Assembly: GCF_022024235.1 (NCBI RefSeq)
Contig: NZ_CP091799.1
Coordinates: 1,280,001-1,344,000, forward strand
Length of the DNA: 64,000 bases
Reading direction: 5' to 3'
Source: Segatella baroniae B14
GTDB taxonomy: Bacteria; Bacteroidota; Bacteroidia; Bacteroidales; Bacteroidaceae
Part shown: one piece after another, positions 26,980-35,102 of the stretch
Layout of the letters: each line of letters begins with the position of its first letter
Numbering within the stretch: the first letter of the stretch is position 1
Position numbers and translations under genes: made by a program
The notes under the pieces: generated by a model
Seen by the model: only the letters and a program-made list of their open reading frames with translations
The model's database searches: none
What the model was told of the DNA's origin: nothing

Positions 26980-28347
26980 TCAATTTGAATTCAAGTTAAT
27001 CTTGTCTATACTCAATGCAGCATCACTATTTCCACCCCATCGACGACACAGATATAGTTCGTCATAAATACGACCTATACGATAACGACGACTGAAAGCG
27101 AGTCCTAAAGCATAATCTTCGCCATAACTGGTATTAGGAAATCTTATTTGTCTTACTAATGGAGTAAAAAAGGCACGTGGCGCTCCTAATCCATTAATAC
27201 GAAGCGCATTGTTACAGCCATTATCATTCGTCCATTCTCGATGATCAATCATACCTGGAGGAAGGGTGTTCAAATCGAAATCGCACATACGATAACTTCC
27301 AATAATCATGGCTGCATTCTGCTTATAGAAAGCATCCACGATCTTCTGTAAAGTTTTTGGTGAAGAATATAAATCGTCACTATCCAATTGAACGGCAAAT
27401 TTACCACATCGGACATCGTTTATAGCTTCATTCCAGCAGCCACCTATACCTAGATCCAAACGATCAGGTACAATAACAACCAACTTATCGGTATTCTTCT
27501 GTAAATCAGCTAAAATCTCCCCTGTTTTATCTGTAGAATGATTATTAACAACGATGACATTATATGGGAATGAAGTTTTCTGATTTAAAGCCGATTGTAC
27601 AGCATCTGCTACTGTCTTTTCGCGGTTGTATACAGGAATAACAACACTGGCTTCAAAAGTAAACTCCTGCTCTTTAAAGTCTGGCTCTTCATAATTGGAA
27701 ACATCCACCAATGCGCCTATCTGTTTAAGATGACACGTACAGACTTTTTCCATTTCAATCTGCACTTCACGATTGCGAGGATTTACATAATCAAACTGCT
27801 TTTCGCCGCTCTTACGCAAGTCATGTTCATCTTCTGTGTACAAATACTCGTTGATATGGAAAAGTTCGCCCTTACGACTTAAGAAAAGTCGAAGATCATA
27901 TAGGGCTGCATATAGATAAGCATGCTGCTCGCTTAACTGATCTACATACTCGTGAAAAGAACGTGCATCAATCAACCATAAACTACCAAAGTCAAAATCA
28001 TCACGTAAACTTCCCAGCTGATAATCAATTACCGGATGCTTTTCACGCTTGCCATTTTCCATGGTGTAATGATCCGCATAAACCATCTGAGCATGCGTTT
28101 CATGCATAACACGTAACATTCGCTCTAACGCAAACTGTCCAAGTTCTATACGTGTAGGCTTAGTACAGAGTAATATATAATCAGCATCAGACTGGCTATC
28201 TATCTGTTTAATAACAGCAGTAGATCGTATTTCCTGATCCAACAAAAAAACATGTTGTACCGTCTTATCTTCATCGAGTGAAGTCACAATAGAGTGCATC
28301 GTTTCATTGCCTAATTGAGGCAAGAAAACATCTATCTTTTCTCTCAT
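26980..28347 (-). pseudogene. 5' part of the IS30-split gene: GT2-family glycosyltransferase
   Basis: 455 residues. A first half with a degenerate GT-like domain (residues about 1-200, ending VNPRNREVQIEMEK) is followed by a GT-A domain at about 225-440: ASVVIPVYNREKTVADAV, VVNNHSTDKTGEIL, FAVQLDSDDLYSSPKTL (DxD) and a C-terminal YGEDYALGLAFSRRYRIG with the acceptor-side ED. The last native residues are DKINLN; the final Ser-Asn and stop codon come from the insertion sequence. Joining at the shared AAT codon continues in frame into PANVNNLYKDRL of the DUF4922 fragment. The GT-A core is complete, so activity may survive. Confidence 0.8.
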
Positions 28348-28374
28348 TTTTGATTTCTATATTAAAATATGTGA

Positions 28375-28412
28375 CAAAGATAGCATATTTTCAGTGAAAA
28401 ATCGTACCTTTG
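28375..28412. promoter_or_regulatory. Divergent -7 boxes: split glycosyltransferase gene and rlmN
   Basis: TATCTTTG on the minus strand at 28375-28382 and TACCTTTG on the plus strand at 28405-28412. The plus box ends 4 bases before the rlmN ATG. Confidence 0.7.
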
Positions 28413-28416
28413 CAAT

Positions 28417-29466
28417 ATGAATTTAGAAAAAAAATCTCTCCTCGGTCTTACTCTTGACGAGCTCAAGGATGTAGCCAAAAGCTTAGGCATGCCAGCCTTT
28501 ACGGGTGGCCAAATAGCTAAATGGCTATACGAGTACCATGTCAAGTCTATAGACGAGATGACTAACCTCTCCAAAGCTAACCGACAGAAGTTGGAAGAGC
28601 AGTATACTATCGGATGTGCGGAGGCTATCGACGCTCAGCATTCTGTCGATGGTACAATAAAATATCTTTTCCCTACAGCAAACGGCAAATTTGTGGAGAC
28701 GGTATTTATTCCTGATGAAGACAGAGCTACCCTATGTGTTTCTTCACAAGTGGGCTGCAAGATGAACTGTTTGTTCTGCCAAACCGGAAAACAAGGCTTT
28801 GAAGGTAGTTTATCTGCTGCAGATATTCTCAATCAAATATACTCACTGCCAGAAGTAGACAAGCTCACAAACATTGTATTCATGGGGCAAGGTGAACCAA
28901 TGGACAACCTTGATAATGTGCTTCGGGCTACAGATATTTTGACAGCTTCCTATGGATGGGCTTGGAGTCCTAAACGCATTACTGTTAGCTCTGTTGGCGT
29001 AAGAAATAAACTGAAACGTTTTCTCGAAGAAAGTCAATGCCATGTAGCAATTAGCATGCATTCACCTATTCCTGAGCAACGTGCAGAACTAATGCCAGCC
29101 CAGCGAGGTATGAGTATCGAGGAAGTTGTTGATCTGCTTCGCAATTATGACTTCTCACACCAGCGAAGACTCACTTTTGAATATATCGTATTTGGAGGTG
29201 TTAACGATAGTACAACTCACGCACGAGAAATCATTAAGTTACTCAAAGGACTAGATTGTCGTATCAATCTTATCCGATTCCATCAGATACCTGAAGTAGC
29301 TTTACATGGGGCTGACGAGAAAACAATGGAAAACTTCCGCGATTACCTCACCAATCATGGCATACATACAACGATTCGTGCTAGTCGTGGACAAGATATC
29401 TTTGCTGCTTGCGGTCTTTTGAGCACAAGTAAGAAAATTGGTAAAATCAGACACGATCAAGAATAA
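28417..29466 (+). CDS. rlmN: 23S rRNA (adenine-2503-C2)-methyltransferase
   Basis: A 349-residue radical-SAM enzyme that methylates C2 of A2503 in 23S rRNA (and A37 in some tRNAs). The Fe-S motif CKMNCLFC is preceded by LCVSSQVG, the SAM-binding VFMGQGEPMDN follows, and the C-terminal RGQDIFAACGLLS holds the methyl-carrying Cys. The TACCTTTG box lies 4 bases upstream of the ATG, so the mRNA is predicted to be leaderless. Its stop overlaps the next gene's ATG by one base (TAATG). Confidence 0.96.
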   Translation: MNLEKKSLLGLTLDELKDVAKSLGMPAFTGGQIAKWLYEYHVKSIDEMTNLSKANRQKLEEQYTIGCAEAIDAQHSVDGTIKYLFPTANGKFVETVFIPDEDRATLCVSSQVGCKMNCLFCQTGKQGFEGSLSAADILNQIYSLPEVDKLTNIVFMGQGEPMDNLDNVLRATDILTASYGWAWSPKRITVSSVGVRNKLKRFLEESQCHVAISMHSPIPEQRAELMPAQRGMSIEEVVDLLRNYDFSHQRRLTFEYIVFGGVNDSTTHAREIIKLLKGLDCRINLIRFHQIPEVALHGADEKTMENFRDYLTNHGIHTTIRASRGQDIFAACGLLSTSKKIGKIRHDQE

Positions 29467-30287
29467 TGCACTTGCGATGGAGAACTCTGATTATCATCAG
29501 CCTGTCATTTTTGCTTTCAAGTTGCACTGACGATAGTAGACAGGTTAGTGGAGGCAAACCCTACGAGGTTCTTGTCGTAAATGATTCTCGCGATTCTCTA
29601 CGGCACATTCTTTCTGTAGACACTCCTGATTTACCACAGTCTGAACCCCAGTTTGATGTATCTTCTCTCAAGCAAAACCGCTTACAGGATGGCACAAAAA
29701 TGGCACATTCCATTGTTATCCATCAGGCAAAAGGTACATATCGCATTCAGCGAAATCTCTATGCACAGCCGCAAATAGTAATCCACGCTTCTGCTGGAGA
29801 TTCACTCCAGTTAAGAAAGGATCTCAAACGATTTGAACTGTATTGCGAAGCTAAACGACTGCAAACTTATCATAATCCCAAAATGGAACGTTTGGTCAAG
29901 CAAACCTTCGGGATTAATATTCTACTGCCTGTTGACATGAACAGCAGTATGAAAAAGAAAGATTTCCTTTGGCTATCCAATAATTCTGCTGCAGGTATGA
30001 AGAATGTAGTTATCTGCAGAGGAAATATCGACAAAATGCTAGCCAACTACTTAAAAGGAGAAACTGATGATATGTATATGAAGCGCATCACACCATGTAA
30101 AAATAGTGGACTATGGGAAATGAAAGGAGATGCAATGGGAGGTCCTTATCGTATGCGCCAAATCAAAGATGGCAAACAGCGAGACCTGACCATCCTTACA
30201 TTCGTATATGCGCCAAGCATGAAAAAAAGAAACCTAATACAACAGCTTGAAGCTGTATTATATACCATCAATTATGGAAGAAAATAA
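29466..30287 (+). CDS. DUF4837 family lipoprotein
   Basis: A 273-residue lipoprotein: LIIISLSFLLSSC places the lipidated Cys at residue 20. The body (GKPYEVLVVND at the start, NPKMERLVKQTFGINILLP, MGGPYRMRQI, FVYAPSMKKRNLIQQLEAVLYTI) matches the DUF4837 family, which in Bacteroidetes I recall beside rlmN and pdxA; its function is unknown. It overlaps rlmN by one base and pdxA by 14 bases, so translation of the three is coupled. Confidence 0.85.
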   Translation: MHLRWRTLIIISLSFLLSSCTDDSRQVSGGKPYEVLVVNDSRDSLRHILSVDTPDLPQSEPQFDVSSLKQNRLQDGTKMAHSIVIHQAKGTYRIQRNLYAQPQIVIHASAGDSLQLRKDLKRFELYCEAKRLQTYHNPKMERLVKQTFGINILLPVDMNSSMKKKDFLWLSNNSAAGMKNVVICRGNIDKMLANYLKGETDDMYMKRITPCKNSGLWEMKGDAMGGPYRMRQIKDGKQRDLTILTFVYAPSMKKRNLIQQLEAVLYTINYGRK

Positions 30288-31602
30288 AAAAATACGTGTG
30301 GCTATTACCCACGGCGATACCAATGGTATCGGATATGAGCTCATTTTTAAAACCTTCGAAGAGCCAGGTATGCTCGAAATCTGCACACCTATTATTTATG
30401 GCTCACCTAAAGTGGCAACTTACTATCGTAAGATGCTCGACTTGAAGGTTCAGTTCTCGATTATCCAACAGGCTAACGAGGCTCAAGAAGGTCGAATCAA
30501 TTTGCTAACAGCTGTAGAAGATGACATTAAGGTAGACGTAGGACAACCTACAGAAGAGTCTGGTACAGCTGCAATTATGGCACTCGATAGAGCGATTAGT
30601 GATTATCGTGAAGGATTGTTTGATGTCCTTGTAACTGCACCTGTTAACAATAGCAACATTAACATTCAAAACTACCAGTTCCCTGGTCAAACTAAATACA
30701 TTGAGACCTGCCTTGGTAATAGTCAGAATACTATGGATATTCTGATTAATGACCGCCTACGTTTAGCTTTTGCAACTCCATGTATCGCCTTAAAAGATGT
30801 TACTAAGGCAATTAGTAAAGATATTATCATAGCTCGTGTCAGCCATTTCAAAGAAGTTATTCGACGAGATTTCAACATATCTAATCCACGCATTGCCGTA
30901 CTTTCACTCAATCCATATAATCCAGAGAATGGAACATTTGGTCCAGAAGAAGACCAAATGATACTTCCAGCCATTCAGGAATTGGCAGACAATGGTATTC
31001 AGGCTTTCGGTCCATATCCTGCTGCAGAATTCTTCGGAGAGGGTTATTTTGATGAATTCGATGGTATTTTGGCCATGTATCATGATCAAGGTATCGCACC
31101 TTTCAAGGCTATAGCTCCTGAATACGGTGTAGTACTTACTACAGGTTTACAACTTGTACGAACAGCAAGTGACCAAACTGTAGATTTTGAATATGCAGGG
31201 AAAAATGCAGAAAACCCATCTTCATTCCGCCACGCTATCTATACAGCTATTGATGCTTTCCGTAATCGTGCACGCTATGACGAACCTTACGAAAATCCAT
31301 TGAAGAAACTTTATCATGAGCGTCATGACGAAGGAGAAAAAGTTCGTTTTTCTATTCCTAAGAAACATTCTGGTGCACCATTTACTCCTAATAAAGAAAG
31401 TAAGCGCCCAGAAAACAATGGTCCTAAAAATATAAACGGTAGCAATAACCGTTCTAAAGATAATAAAAACCAGGACAATAGACCACAGCAGGCTCAAGAG
31501 GCTAACAAACCTCAGGTACAGCAGCAGAACCAGCCTGTGGTTCAGCAGCAAAACCAACAAGCTCCACTGCAGCAGTCTACACAGGACACCTCTAAGGAAT
31601 AA
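30274..31602 (+). CDS. pdxA: 4-hydroxythreonine-4-phosphate dehydrogenase with N/Q-rich tail
   Basis: A 442-residue protein. Residues 1-360 form PdxA of vitamin B6 synthesis: IRVAITHGDTNGIGYE at the start, VTAPVNNSNINIQNYQFPGQTKYIE, and AMYHDQGIAPFKA with a metal-binding His. The last 75 residues or so (about 370-442) are low complexity and rich in Asn, Gln, Lys and Pro (QVQQQNQPVVQQQNQQ), an appendage absent from typical PdxA of 330-360 residues. ATG 30274 (MEENKKIR) was chosen; the longer frame overlaps the preceding gene. Tail function unknown. Confidence 0.9.
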   Translation: MEENKKIRVAITHGDTNGIGYELIFKTFEEPGMLEICTPIIYGSPKVATYYRKMLDLKVQFSIIQQANEAQEGRINLLTAVEDDIKVDVGQPTEESGTAAIMALDRAISDYREGLFDVLVTAPVNNSNINIQNYQFPGQTKYIETCLGNSQNTMDILINDRLRLAFATPCIALKDVTKAISKDIIIARVSHFKEVIRRDFNISNPRIAVLSLNPYNPENGTFGPEEDQMILPAIQELADNGIQAFGPYPAAEFFGEGYFDEFDGILAMYHDQGIAPFKAIAPEYGVVLTTGLQLVRTASDQTVDFEYAGKNAENPSSFRHAIYTAIDAFRNRARYDEPYENPLKKLYHERHDEGEKVRFSIPKKHSGAPFTPNKESKRPENNGPKNINGSNNRSKDNKNQDNRPQQAQEANKPQVQQQNQPVVQQQNQQAPLQQSTQDTSKE

Positions 31603-31658
31603 ACCTCGCATACAACTAAATATTCTGCCAAAATTGCAGATATTCCAAATAAAATGCG

Positions 31659-31666
31659 TAATTTTG
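31659..31666 (+). promoter_or_regulatory. -7 box of the sigma-54 activator operon
   Basis: TAATTTTG with TTG at 31634-31636 (spacing 22). The ATG starts 9 bases after the box. Confidence 0.5.
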
Positions 31667-31674
31667 TCAGCTAA

Positions 31675-32961
31675 ATGAATACAACAGAACTTCAGAGAAT
31701 AAAACAACGCTATAATATCGTCGGTAACAGCGACGGATTAAATCATGCACTCGACGTAGCTTTACAAGTAGCGCCGACAGATTTGTCTGTACTTATTATT
31801 GGCGAAAGTGGTGTAGGTAAGGAAATTATTCCTCGTGTCATTCACGACAATTCGCCAAGAAAACGAGAGAAGTACTTTGCCATCAACTGTGGTTCTATCC
31901 CAGAAGGCACTATAGATAGTGAACTTTTTGGTCACGAAAAAGGTGCCTTTACAGGAGCCATTGGTGAAAGCGAAGGTTACTTCGGAATAGCTAATAAGGG
32001 TACTATTTTCCTTGATGAAGTTGGTGAATTACCAATGGCTACCCAGGCTAGATTGCTCCGTGTACTCGAAACAGGAGAATATATCCGTGTAGGTGGACAG
32101 GAAATACGTAAAACAGATGTACGTATTGTAGCCGCTACCAATGTCAATATGCGCAAAGCTATTAGTGAAGGTAGATTTCGTGAAGACTTATTTTACCGTC
32201 TAAATACGATACCTATCCAAATGCCTGCTCTTCGTGATCGTGGCAATGACATTATCTTATTATTCAGACTATTTGCTATGCAGATGGCTGAGAAATATCA
32301 TCTGCCTAAAATCACATTGACAGAAGAAGCCAAGCAAGTAATGTTACAATATAAATGGCCAGGAAATGTTCGTCAATTAAAAAACATTACAGAGCAGATG
32401 TCTGTCTTAAGTGAGAAACGTGAAATTGACCTGGAAGGCTTGCTCAAGTATATTCCACGCGATCCATCGAGTACACAACTCGCTACTATTGGATATACAG
32501 ACGAAAAACATTCGTATGAAAACGAACGTGAAATTCTATATAAGATATTGTACGAACTACGTGGAAATGTTAGCGATCTTCGTCGCGACATGAATAGTCT
32601 TCGTAAACAACTCGACGAAGCTCGTGGATTAGCTGGTGCTGCAGGCTTTCAGAATATCCCTTATGAGGAGCCATCAACCTCCGTTTCTATTCCAAATGCT
32701 CCTATGCATCCTGCAAAAGTTCATACATCTTCTACACCTATATATCAAGTGGAAACACCACACACACAACCAGAAGAAGTTATTGCAGAGGAAATCAATG
32801 AGCCAGAGAGTCTCAATCTGAACGACCTCGGGAGACAAATGGTTGTCAAAGCTCTTGAACGTAATGGTGGTAATCGTAAAAAAGCTGCTCAAGAATTGGG
32901 CATTTCCGACAGAACCCTTTATAGAAGAATTAAACAATATGGCTTGGATTCAAACAAATAA
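31675..32961 (+). CDS. Sigma-54-dependent transcriptional activator without sensor domain
   Basis: A 428-residue regulator. It begins directly with the AAA+ domain (residues about 10-260): Walker A GESGVGKE, the sigma-54 contact loop GAFTGA, Walker B GTIFLDEVGELP, and WPGNVRQLKN. A Pro/Ser-rich linker follows and the C-terminal Fis-type HTH (GNRKKAAQELGISDRTLYRRIKQYG) occupies the last 40 residues. There is no receiver, GAF or PAS domain, so it must be controlled by partner proteins or by level. It heads an operon with lptE, a TPR gene and secG, suggesting an envelope link. Confidence 0.92.
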   Translation: MNTTELQRIKQRYNIVGNSDGLNHALDVALQVAPTDLSVLIIGESGVGKEIIPRVIHDNSPRKREKYFAINCGSIPEGTIDSELFGHEKGAFTGAIGESEGYFGIANKGTIFLDEVGELPMATQARLLRVLETGEYIRVGGQEIRKTDVRIVAATNVNMRKAISEGRFREDLFYRLNTIPIQMPALRDRGNDIILLFRLFAMQMAEKYHLPKITLTEEAKQVMLQYKWPGNVRQLKNITEQMSVLSEKREIDLEGLLKYIPRDPSSTQLATIGYTDEKHSYENEREILYKILYELRGNVSDLRRDMNSLRKQLDEARGLAGAAGFQNIPYEEPSTSVSIPNAPMHPAKVHTSSTPIYQVETPHTQPEEVIAEEINEPESLNLNDLGRQMVVKALERNGGNRKKAAQELGISDRTLYRRIKQYGLDSNK

Positions 32962-33472
32962 AAAAGGTAAATTTTCAGCCTTGCTGATTTCATTGACACT
33001 ACTCATTCTTACAGCATGTAGCGTGTCATATAAATTTAATGGTTCCAGCATCGATTACACCAAGACCAAGACCATAACAATTGCAGAATTTCCTATTCGA
33101 GCTAGTTACGTATGGGGACCAATGGGACCACTATTTAACAATGCTCTTAAAGATAAGTTCGCAGATCATACGCGCTTGGAACAAGTTAAACGCAATGGCG
33201 ACTTGAAGATTGAGGGTGAAATTACATCTTACACACAGCGTAATAAAGCTGTATCAGCAGAAGGTTATTCTGCCCAAACAGAATTATCTATGACTGTTAA
33301 TGTAAGATTTACTAATAATAAAAATCACAACGAGGATTTTGAAAAACAGTTTACTGCTACACAGAGCTATGAAACTACACAGAGTCTCACTGCTGTACAA
33401 GAAGAACTGGTTACTCAAATGGTAAATGACCTCGTAGACCAAATATTTAATGCAACTGTAGCCAACTGGTAA
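32939..33472 (+). CDS. lptE: LptE-like LPS-assembly lipoprotein
   Basis: A 177-residue lipoprotein: LLISLTLLILTAC gives the lipidated Cys near residue 26. The mature part (VSYKFNGSSIDYTKTKTITIAEFPIRA, then LKIEGEITSYTQ and FTATQSYETTQSL) has the layout of the Bacteroidetes LptE family, the plug of the LptD outer-membrane LPS translocon. ATG 32939 overlaps the end of the activator gene by 23 bases and its stop overlaps the next ATG (TAATG), so translation is tightly coupled. Confidence 0.85.
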   Translation: MAWIQTNKKGKFSALLISLTLLILTACSVSYKFNGSSIDYTKTKTITIAEFPIRASYVWGPMGPLFNNALKDKFADHTRLEQVKRNGDLKIEGEITSYTQRNKAVSAEGYSAQTELSMTVNVRFTNNKNHNEDFEKQFTATQSYETTQSLTAVQEELVTQMVNDLVDQIFNATVANW

Positions 33473-34335
33473 TGGAGTTAACAAGACTGATCAACCATCC
33501 TGAAGAAATGGACAAAGAGACGCTTTACGATTTGCGTAGTCTCCTTGCCCTGCACCCCTATTATCAGACAGCTCGTCTTTTAATGCTTCAAAATCTGTAT
33601 GTGCTCCATGATTCTAGTTTTGACGAAGAACTCAGACGTGCAGCTATCTATATTACAGACCGAAAAGTCATTTTTAAGATGATAGAAGCTGCTCACTATC
33701 AACTTCGACAAGAATCAAAACCTGCTAAGCAGGTGGCACCAGAGGAAAAAGAAAGCCGCACAGTAGCTCTTATCGATACATTCCTCGACTCTATCCCTTC
33801 GGAAAATGATGAGGAAAAAAGGCACAAGCGTAAGCCAACGCCTGCAGATGCTGCTGTTGACTATGTGTCATATCTGATGGAAATGGATACAGAACTAGCT
33901 ATGGATGAAGAGGATGAAGATACAGAAGAAGCGTCAACTGTCATCGAAAGTCAGAAAGCCGATCGTACAACCTCTTTAATCGATAATTTCCTAGAAGATG
34001 GCGGATTCAAACTCCACATGGATGATGAATTGCCGCAACCAGAACCTCTACAGGAATATTCATTGACAAATAATTCTGACAGTAAGCCACAAGCTGATAA
34101 AGTTACATCTAGCGCAACAACACTCCAAGATGAAGAAAAAAACTCACAAGAAGAAGGTAATGAAGGCTACTTCACAGAAACATTGGCACGTATCTATATA
34201 AAACAAGGTAGATATGAAAAGGCGTTAGAAATAATTCAGCGATTAAATTTGAATTATCCAAAAAAAAATGCTTACTTTGCAGATCAAATGCGATTTTTAG
34301 AAAAATTGATAATAAACAATAAAAACAAAAAATAA
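33472..34335 (+). CDS. TPR-containing conserved protein
   Basis: A 287-residue cytoplasmic protein. The N-terminal 80 residues are helical (LYDLRSLLALHPYYQTARLLMLQNLYVLHD), an acidic, poorly ordered middle carries two copies of an SLIDNFL/ALIDTFLDS motif, and the end forms a tetratricopeptide-like pair (YFTETLARIYIKQGRYEKALEIIQRLNLNYPKKN). It is conserved between lptE and secG in Bacteroidales by my recollection; function unknown. Overlaps lptE by one base and precedes secG by 2 bases. Confidence 0.75.
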   Translation: MELTRLINHPEEMDKETLYDLRSLLALHPYYQTARLLMLQNLYVLHDSSFDEELRRAAIYITDRKVIFKMIEAAHYQLRQESKPAKQVAPEEKESRTVALIDTFLDSIPSENDEEKRHKRKPTPADAAVDYVSYLMEMDTELAMDEEDEDTEEASTVIESQKADRTTSLIDNFLEDGGFKLHMDDELPQPEPLQEYSLTNNSDSKPQADKVTSSATTLQDEEKNSQEEGNEGYFTETLARIYIKQGRYEKALEIIQRLNLNYPKKNAYFADQMRFLEKLIINNKNKK

Positions 34336-34337
34336 AA

Positions 34338-34733
34338 ATGGTTTACACACTTTTAATCAGTTTAGTTGTCCTGGTATCTATCTTCATGGTAATTGTTGTC
34401 TTGATCCAGGAATCTAAGGGAGGTGGTCTTTCATCTAACTTCTCTTCACAAAATTCTATCATGGGTGTTCGCAAGACCACTGATGTCATTGAAAAACTCA
34501 CTTGGGGCCTCGCTGTGGCAATGGTTGTTATCAGCGTTCTCTGCACATATGTAGCTCCTACCTCTACTGCAGAACAAAGTGTTCTTGAAAGAGAGTCTAC
34601 AACTACAAATACTGCTACTCCAGGTTTCCCTGGTGCTAGCCAGAGTACTCCTGCTGCCGGCGCTCAGAAATCAGCTCCAGCTGCAACCGGTACAAAAACA
34701 GCTCCTGTAGCTCCAGCTACACCTGCTAAATAG
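34338..34733 (+). CDS. secG: Preprotein translocase subunit SecG
   Basis: A 131-residue protein with two membrane spans (residues about 3-22 and 54-72) separated by the SecG motif LIQESKGGGLSSNFSSQNSIMG. SecG stabilises the SecYE channel. The C-terminal 55 residues form an Ala/Pro/Thr-rich tail, a Bacteroidetes habit. It is the last gene of the activator/lptE/TPR/secG operon and is followed by a hairpin that overlaps the tRNA promoter. Confidence 0.92.
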   Translation: MVYTLLISLVVLVSIFMVIVVLIQESKGGGLSSNFSSQNSIMGVRKTTDVIEKLTWGLAVAMVVISVLCTYVAPTSTAEQSVLERESTTTNTATPGFPGASQSTPAAGAQKSAPAATGTKTAPVAPATPAK

Positions 34734-34750
34734 AAAATAAAAATAAAAAA

Positions 34751-34794
34751 ATAGAGAATTCTTTTGGTCATTCCAAAAAAATTCTCTATCTTTG
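34751..34794 (+). terminator. secG hairpin overlapping the tRNA-His promoter
   Basis: ATAGAGAATT and AATTCTCTAT form the outer stem, with TTTTGG and CCAAAA as the inner stem. The following CTTTG is a weak T-run. Both promoter elements for the tRNAs lie within this repeat. Confidence 0.6.
34763..34794 (+). promoter_or_regulatory. Promoter of the tRNA-His genes
   Basis: TTTG (34763-34766), 20 bases, TATCTTTG (34787-34794). Consensus spacing; first tRNA starts 36 bases downstream. Confidence 0.75.
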
Positions 34795-34830
34795 CACTCG
34801 CTTAAAAGAAATAAGCTATTAAAATAAAAT

Positions 34831-34905
34831 GGTGGACGTAGTTCAGTTGGTTAGAGCGTCAGATTGTGGTTCTGAATGTCGTGGGTTCGAGTCCCACCTT
34901 CCACC
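34831..34905 (+). tRNA. tRNA-His (GTG), copy 1
   Basis: A cloverleaf with acceptor GTGGACG/CTTCCAC, D-arm GTTC...GAGC, anticodon stem TCAGA/TCTGA with loop TTGTGGT (anticodon GTG), and T-arm GTGGG TTCGAGT CCCAC. G at 34831 is the G-1 of tRNA-His facing C73 (34905). CCA is not encoded. Pair 6:67 is a C-U mismatch, which is unusual. Confidence 0.93.
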
Positions 34906-34918
34906 CTTCAGATTTTAG

Positions 34919-34950
34919 CTTTGCAACGATAATGAGTTGCAAGTTTTTTT
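34919..34950 (+). terminator. Terminator between the two tRNA-His genes
   Basis: TTGCAAC and GTTGCAA form a perfect stem, then seven T. If efficient, copy 2 depends on read-through, because no separate promoter box was seen. Confidence 0.75.
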
Positions 34951-34967
34951 AAGCAAACAACCAACAT

Positions 34968-35042
34968 GGTGGATGTAGTTCAGTTGGTTAGAGCGTCAGA
35001 TTGTGGTTCTGAATGTCGTGGGTTCGAGTCCCACCCTCCACC
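34968..35042 (+). tRNA. tRNA-His (GTG), copy 2
   Basis: Identical to copy 1 except at acceptor positions 6 and 67 (GTGGATG/CCTCCAC), giving a U-C mismatch instead of C-U. G-1 at 34968 faces C73 at 35042. Anticodon loop TTGTGGT. Confidence 0.93.
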
Positions 35043-35052
35043 CTAAGGTGAC

Positions 35053-35088
35053 AATCCTGTAAATCATCGATTTACAGGATTTTTTTTA
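35053..35088 (+). terminator. Terminator after tRNA-His copy 2
   Basis: AATCCTGTAAATC and GATTTACAGGATT form a 13-base perfect stem with a three-base loop, then a long T run. Confidence 0.9.
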
Positions 35089-35102
35089 TCTCCTTACTAT
35101 AT

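Larger units (their letters stand above)
25857..26988 (-). mobile_element. IS30-family insertion sequence
   Basis: An element of about 1.13 kb with one transposase. Imperfect terminal inverted repeats share ATT-ATAA-GCAACAA: left inner end ATAACGCAACAA (25862-25873), right inner end TTGTTGCATTAT (26969-26980). ATTCA occurs directly at both outer edges (25852-25856 and 26989-26993), so the target duplication is 2 to 5 bases depending on where the tip is set. The element is visibly richer in G+C than its surroundings and is inserted within a coding frame. Confidence 0.85.

Noticed and set aside
31222..31707. 161-residue minus-strand frame with Leu/Val-rich middle
   Set aside because: Shadow of the repetitive CAG/CAA codons of the pdxA tail.
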